From positions 2,328,501 to 2,392,500 of the forward strand of contig NZ_CP136521.1 of assembly GCF_032814565.1 (NCBI RefSeq): 64,000 bases of DNA, written 5' to 3'. A program made the position numbers and the translations under genes. Each line of letters begins with the position of its first letter. Position 1 is the stretch's first letter. Of this stretch, positions 60,803 to 64,000 are shown piece by piece. The stretch comes from Hwangdonia lutea. Its GTDB lineage: Bacteria > Bacteroidota > Bacteroidia > Flavobacteriales > Flavobacteriaceae. The notes under the pieces were generated by a model. That model did not search any database and was not told the origin of the DNA. It was given only the letters and a program-made list of their open reading frames with translations.

Positions 60803-63436
60803 ATGCAAATTCCATCAAAATACGATGCCAGTCAGGTAGAAGGTAAATGGTACGATTACTGGATGAAAAACAACTATTTTCATTCAGAACCCGATGAAAG
60901 AGAGCCGTATACCATAGTAATCCCGCCTCCAAATGTAACAGGCGTATTGCACATGGGGCATATGTTGAATAACACCATACAGGATGTGTTGATTCGTCGT
61001 GCGCGTTTGCAGGGTAAAAATGCCTGTTGGGTTCCGGGTACAGACCACGCATCTATTGCAACCGAAGCTAAAGTTGTAGCAAAGTTAAGGGAGCAAGGTA
61101 TTGATAAAAATGACTTATCGCGTGATGAATTTTTGAAGCACGCTTGGGATTGGACGCACGAATACGGTGGCGTGATTCTCGAACAGCTAAAAAAACTAGG
61201 TTGTTCTTGCGATTGGGATAGAACAAAATTCACCATGGATGACGATATGAGTGAAGCCGTTATAAAAGTTTTTGTCGATTTATATGAAAAAGGCCAGATT
61301 TACCGTGGTTACCGTATGGTAAATTGGGATCCAGAGGCAAAAACAACATTGTCTGACGAAGAGGTTGAATATGTTGAAAAACAAGGAAAATTATATTACG
61401 TAAAATATAAAGTTGAAGGAAGTAATGAAACTTTAACCATTGCTACCACACGCCCTGAAACTATTTTGGGCGATACCGCTATTTGTATCAATCCGAATGA
61501 TGAACGTCACCAAAATTTAAAAGGCAAAAAAGCCATTGTACCCATTTGTAACCGCGTGGTTCCTATAATTGAAGATGATTATGTTGATGTTGAATTTGGT
61601 ACGGGATGCCTTAAAGTAACACCGGCACACGACGAAAACGACAAGGTTTTAGGCGATAAGCACAAGCTTGAAGTGATTGACATTTTTAACGAAGATGCAA
61701 CTTTGAATGCCTTTGGATTGCATTACGAAGGTAAAGACCGGTTTGCGGTTCGAAAAGAAATCGTTAAAGAACTTGAAGAAAACGGACAAATCCTTAAAAT
61801 TGAAGATTACAACAATCGTGTTGGTATTTCAGAACGCACCAAAGCCATTATAGAACCACGATTGTCGGATCAATGGTTTTTAAAAATGGAAGATTTGGCA
61901 AAACCAGCCATTGAAGCGGTTTTAGGTGAAGATGCTGATATTAAGCTGTTTCCTAAAAAGTTTGAAAATACCTATCGCCATTGGATGGAAAACATCCGCG
62001 ATTGGAACATTTCGCGTCAGTTACTTTGGGGGCAACAAATTCCCGCATACTATTACGGCGAAGGAAAAGAAGACTTTGTTGTTGCCGAAAGTATAGATGA
62101 AGCACTACAGAAAGCTAAAGTTAAAACCAATAATCAACAACTAACCATCAACGATCTGCGTCAGGAAACCGATGCGCTCGATACCTGGTTTTCATCGTGG
62201 CTGTGGCCCATAAGCGTGTTTGATGGCATTAGAAACCCCGAAAATAAAGACATAAAATATTACTATCCAACCAACGATTTGGTTACCGGCCCCGATATTT
62301 TATTCTTTTGGGTAGCTCGTATGATTGTTGCGGGCTACGAGTATAAAAACGAAAAGCCTTTCGAGAATGTATATTTAACCGGTTTGGTACGCGATAAGCA
62401 ACGCCGTAAAATGAGCAAATCTTTGGGGAATTCGCCCGATGCCTTAAAATTGATTGAAACGTACGGCGCCGATGGTGTTCGTGTTGGGCTATTGTTGAGT
62501 TCTGCCGCTGGAAACGATTTAATGTTCGATGAAGCCTTGTGCAACCAGGGCAAAGGGTTTGCCAATAAAATATGGAATGCCTTTAGATTGATTAACGGCT
62601 GGGAAGTAGCGAATATTGAGCAACCTAAATCTTCTAAAACGGCTATTGAATGGTTTGAAGCTAAATTCCAAAAAGCTTTAATTGAAATTGAAGACCATTT
62701 TAGCAAATACCGGTTGAGTGATGCTTTAATGAGTATGTATAAGTTGATTTATGATGATTTTTGCGGATGGTTCTTAGAAATGATAAAACCAGCCTATCAG
62801 CAACCCATCGACAAGAAAACTTGCGAAGCGGCCATTTCTATTTTAGAAAACAATTTGAAAATATTGCATCCGTTTATGCCATTTTTAACTGAAGAAATTT
62901 GGCAACATATTACAACACGTTCGCCCGAGGAGGCTTTAATTGTTTCTAAATATCCAGAGGCAAAACCTGTTAATGCGGATATAATTTCAGAATTCGATTT
63001 TGCCGCCGAGGTTATTTCGGGTATCCGTACCATTAGAAAACAAAAAAATATTGCCTTTAAAGATGCGATTGGGTTTTCTGTAATAAATAACGAAAACGCC
63101 ACCAAAACTTTTGATGCGCTTATAGCTAAACTGGGCAATCTCGAGGCTGTTAACTATGTTAACGAAGCTGTTGATGGTGCCCTAACTTTTAGAGTAAAAT
63201 CTAACGAGTATTTTGTGCCTATGTCAGGAACTATTGATGTTGAGGTTGAGGTTAAAAAGTTAACTGAAGAATTAAACTATACTGAAGGTTTTTTAAAATC
63301 GGTGCAAAAGAAACTGTCTAATGAGCGTTTTGTTGCGGGTGCGCCAGAACAGGTAGTTGCAAGCGAGAAGAAAAAAGAAGCCGATGCTTTGGCAAAAATA
63401 GAAACCTTAAAAGCGAGTTTGGCGAGTTTGAAATAG
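60803..63436 (+). CDS. valS: Valyl-tRNA synthetase
   Basis: 877 residues, class I. HIGH-type motif in [17 protein letters not shown], the KMSKS loop in [15 protein letters not shown], an editing domain with [14 protein letters not shown], and a C-terminal tRNA-binding coiled coil ([26 protein letters not shown]). An ATG 12 codons earlier is possible (60767), but [20 protein letters not shown] is the conserved start. Confidence 0.98.
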   Translation: MQIPSKYDASQVEGKWYDYWMKNNYFHSEPDEREPYTIVIPPPNVTGVLHMGHMLNNTIQDVLIRRARLQGKNACWVPGTDHASIATEAKVVAKLREQGIDKNDLSRDEFLKHAWDWTHEYGGVILEQLKKLGCSCDWDRTKFTMDDDMSEAVIKVFVDLYEKGQIYRGYRMVNWDPEAKTTLSDEEVEYVEKQGKLYYVKYKVEGSNETLTIATTRPETILGDTAICINPNDERHQNLKGKKAIVPICNRVVPIIEDDYVDVEFGTGCLKVTPAHDENDKVLGDKHKLEVIDIFNEDATLNAFGLHYEGKDRFAVRKEIVKELEENGQILKIEDYNNRVGISERTKAIIEPRLSDQWFLKMEDLAKPAIEAVLGEDADIKLFPKKFENTYRHWMENIRDWNISRQLLWGQQIPAYYYGEGKEDFVVAESIDEALQKAKVKTNNQQLTINDLRQETDALDTWFSSWLWPISVFDGIRNPENKDIKYYYPTNDLVTGPDILFFWVARMIVAGYEYKNEKPFENVYLTGLVRDKQRRKMSKSLGNSPDALKLIETYGADGVRVGLLLSSAAGNDLMFDEALCNQGKGFANKIWNAFRLINGWEVANIEQPKSSKTAIEWFEAKFQKALIEIEDHFSKYRLSDALMSMYKLIYDDFCGWFLEMIKPAYQQPIDKKTCEAAISILENNLKILHPFMPFLTEEIWQHITTRSPEEALIVSKYPEAKPVNADIISEFDFAAEVISGIRTIRKQKNIAFKDAIGFSVINNENATKTFDALIAKLGNLEAVNYVNEAVDGALTFRVKSNEYFVPMSGTIDVEVEVKKLTEELNYTEGFLKSVQKKLSNERFVAGAPEQVVASEKKKEADALAKIETLKASLASLK

Positions 63437-63526
63437 GTTTTTTTTGAAGGTTTGGTTTATGGCAAGCATGTGGCTCGTAGCTGTGCTTAAGCACTATGTG
63501 TCTGGTACACAATATTCTCGTCAGTT

Positions 63527-64000
63527 TTATTTAGTATTTTTCAAATACTTGTCTATTTCTTTTATGCAATCTCGATATTTCTGAATTCTGTTTTCGCTTG
63601 TTCTTTTGTAAGAAGCCAATATGTTTTTGAATAATTTATTTTGATAGATTTCTTTGTCTTGCTTTTGGGCTGTGGTAAGATCAAAATTGTTTTTTACATA
63701 AGGGTAATAATCTTGCATATAAAGACTTCTTGAAATTTCATCAAAAGACTCAACCCATTTATAGTATTCGTACAAATTAACTATTCTTTTTTTAACGTTA
63801 AATTCTTTAATAAACCGTATGTCGCCCGATTCGGTAAGTGTTTGGAAAGAATTCTTCCTAAAATAAACCCCACCCAGATTTAGAAGTTCAATGGATAAAC
63901 GATTTATTTTTTCATAACCCTTGTCATCATTTAAAAGTGAAAATATTGTGTCGAATTTTGCAATATTTAATTCTCCATGTGTCAGTGCTGATTTGAGCGA
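63527..64000 (-). CDS. C-terminal part of a hypothetical (possibly DUF6090-like) protein, truncated by window edge
   Basis: The minus-strand frame is open from the right edge of the window for 157 codons to a stop at 63527. It is rich in Lys, Asn, Tyr and acidic residues (SLKSALTHGELNIAKF ... SIELLNLGGVYFRKNSF ... KEFNVKKRIVNLYEYYKWVES ... QKYRDCIKEIDKYLK). Helical throughout, as in the periplasmic part of DUF6090 proteins, whose usual N-terminal membrane segment would lie outside the window. The family call is tentative. Confidence 0.5.
   Translation of the reverse strand, partial: SLKSALTHGELNIAKFDTIFSLLNDDKGYEKINRLSIELLNLGGVYFRKNSFQTLTESGDIRFIKEFNVKKRIVNLYEYYKWVESFDEISRSLYMQDYYPYVKNNFDLTTAQKQDKEIYQNKLFKNILASYKRTSENRIQKYRDCIKEIDKYLKNTK

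Overview
The window is AT-rich chromosomal DNA from a member of the Flavobacteriaceae (Bacteroidota), most likely a marine one. The evidence is the gene families present (DUF6702, RskA/ECF pairs, CarboxypepD_reg-like secreted proteins, TPR hybrid histidine kinases), A-rich start regions without Shine-Dalgarno boxes, a TATATTTG-type -7 promoter element at the tRNA gene, and dispersed repeats of a kind I recognise from this family. Genus cannot be decided from the sequence alone.

Layout. 1-10.6 kb is housekeeping: partial map, a HAD hydrolase, gpmI, an M48 protease, a GNAT, tRNA-Gly(TCC), pepE, paired secreted proteins, an M1 peptidase and a TatA-like protein. A TPR hybrid histidine kinase follows (10.7-13.0 kb). 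13.3-21.7 kb, all on the minus strand, is a kynurenine/3-hydroxyanthranilate catabolic cluster: kynureninase, kynurenine 3-monooxygenase, 2-aminomuconate deaminase (RidA type), 2-aminomuconate semialdehyde dehydrogenase, an SDR, 3-hydroxyanthranilate dioxygenase, ACMS decarboxylase and an O-methyltransferase. Together these take kynurenine through 3-hydroxyanthranilate to the 2-aminomuconate/oxalocrotonate level. Tryptophan dioxygenase and formamidase are not in the window.

21.7-43.3 kb is accessory. It contains an LRR gene, a complete 1.3-kb IS3-family element with a 3-bp target duplication, an orphan copy of one IS end beside a gene remnant, and a 130-bp palindromic repeat that resembles a cassette boundary. 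Into that repeat a ~16.5-kb integrative element (26315-42790) has inserted, bounded by a 10-bp direct repeat and by matching arm-type repeats. It carries a tyrosine integrase, two excisionase-like HTH proteins, a gene II/X-like replication protein and DUF6266-type proteins. Its cargo is a defence block: hsdR-hsdS-prrC-hsdM (type I restriction-modification with an embedded PrrC-type anticodon nuclease), followed directly by a putative toxin / HTH antitoxin / SecB-like chaperone triad with operator-like repeats. The layered combination of RM, RM-guarded tRNase and chaperone-controlled toxin-antitoxin on one small element is the most interesting system here.

43.3-64 kb is core again: msrA, a 640-bp repeat-filled gap, a degenerate zinc-ribbon protein, a Nif3-like protein, lpxK, a second TPR hybrid kinase, and a minus-strand run (small membrane protein, GT2, ECF sigma, Nramp-like, lipA, gap). 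After that come an ECF sigma/anti-sigma pair, an aminotransferase-murB pair, a PDZ aspartyl protease, a DUF1573 protein, valS and a partial gene at the edge. No rRNA or CRISPR array was seen. Coordinates include stop codons.
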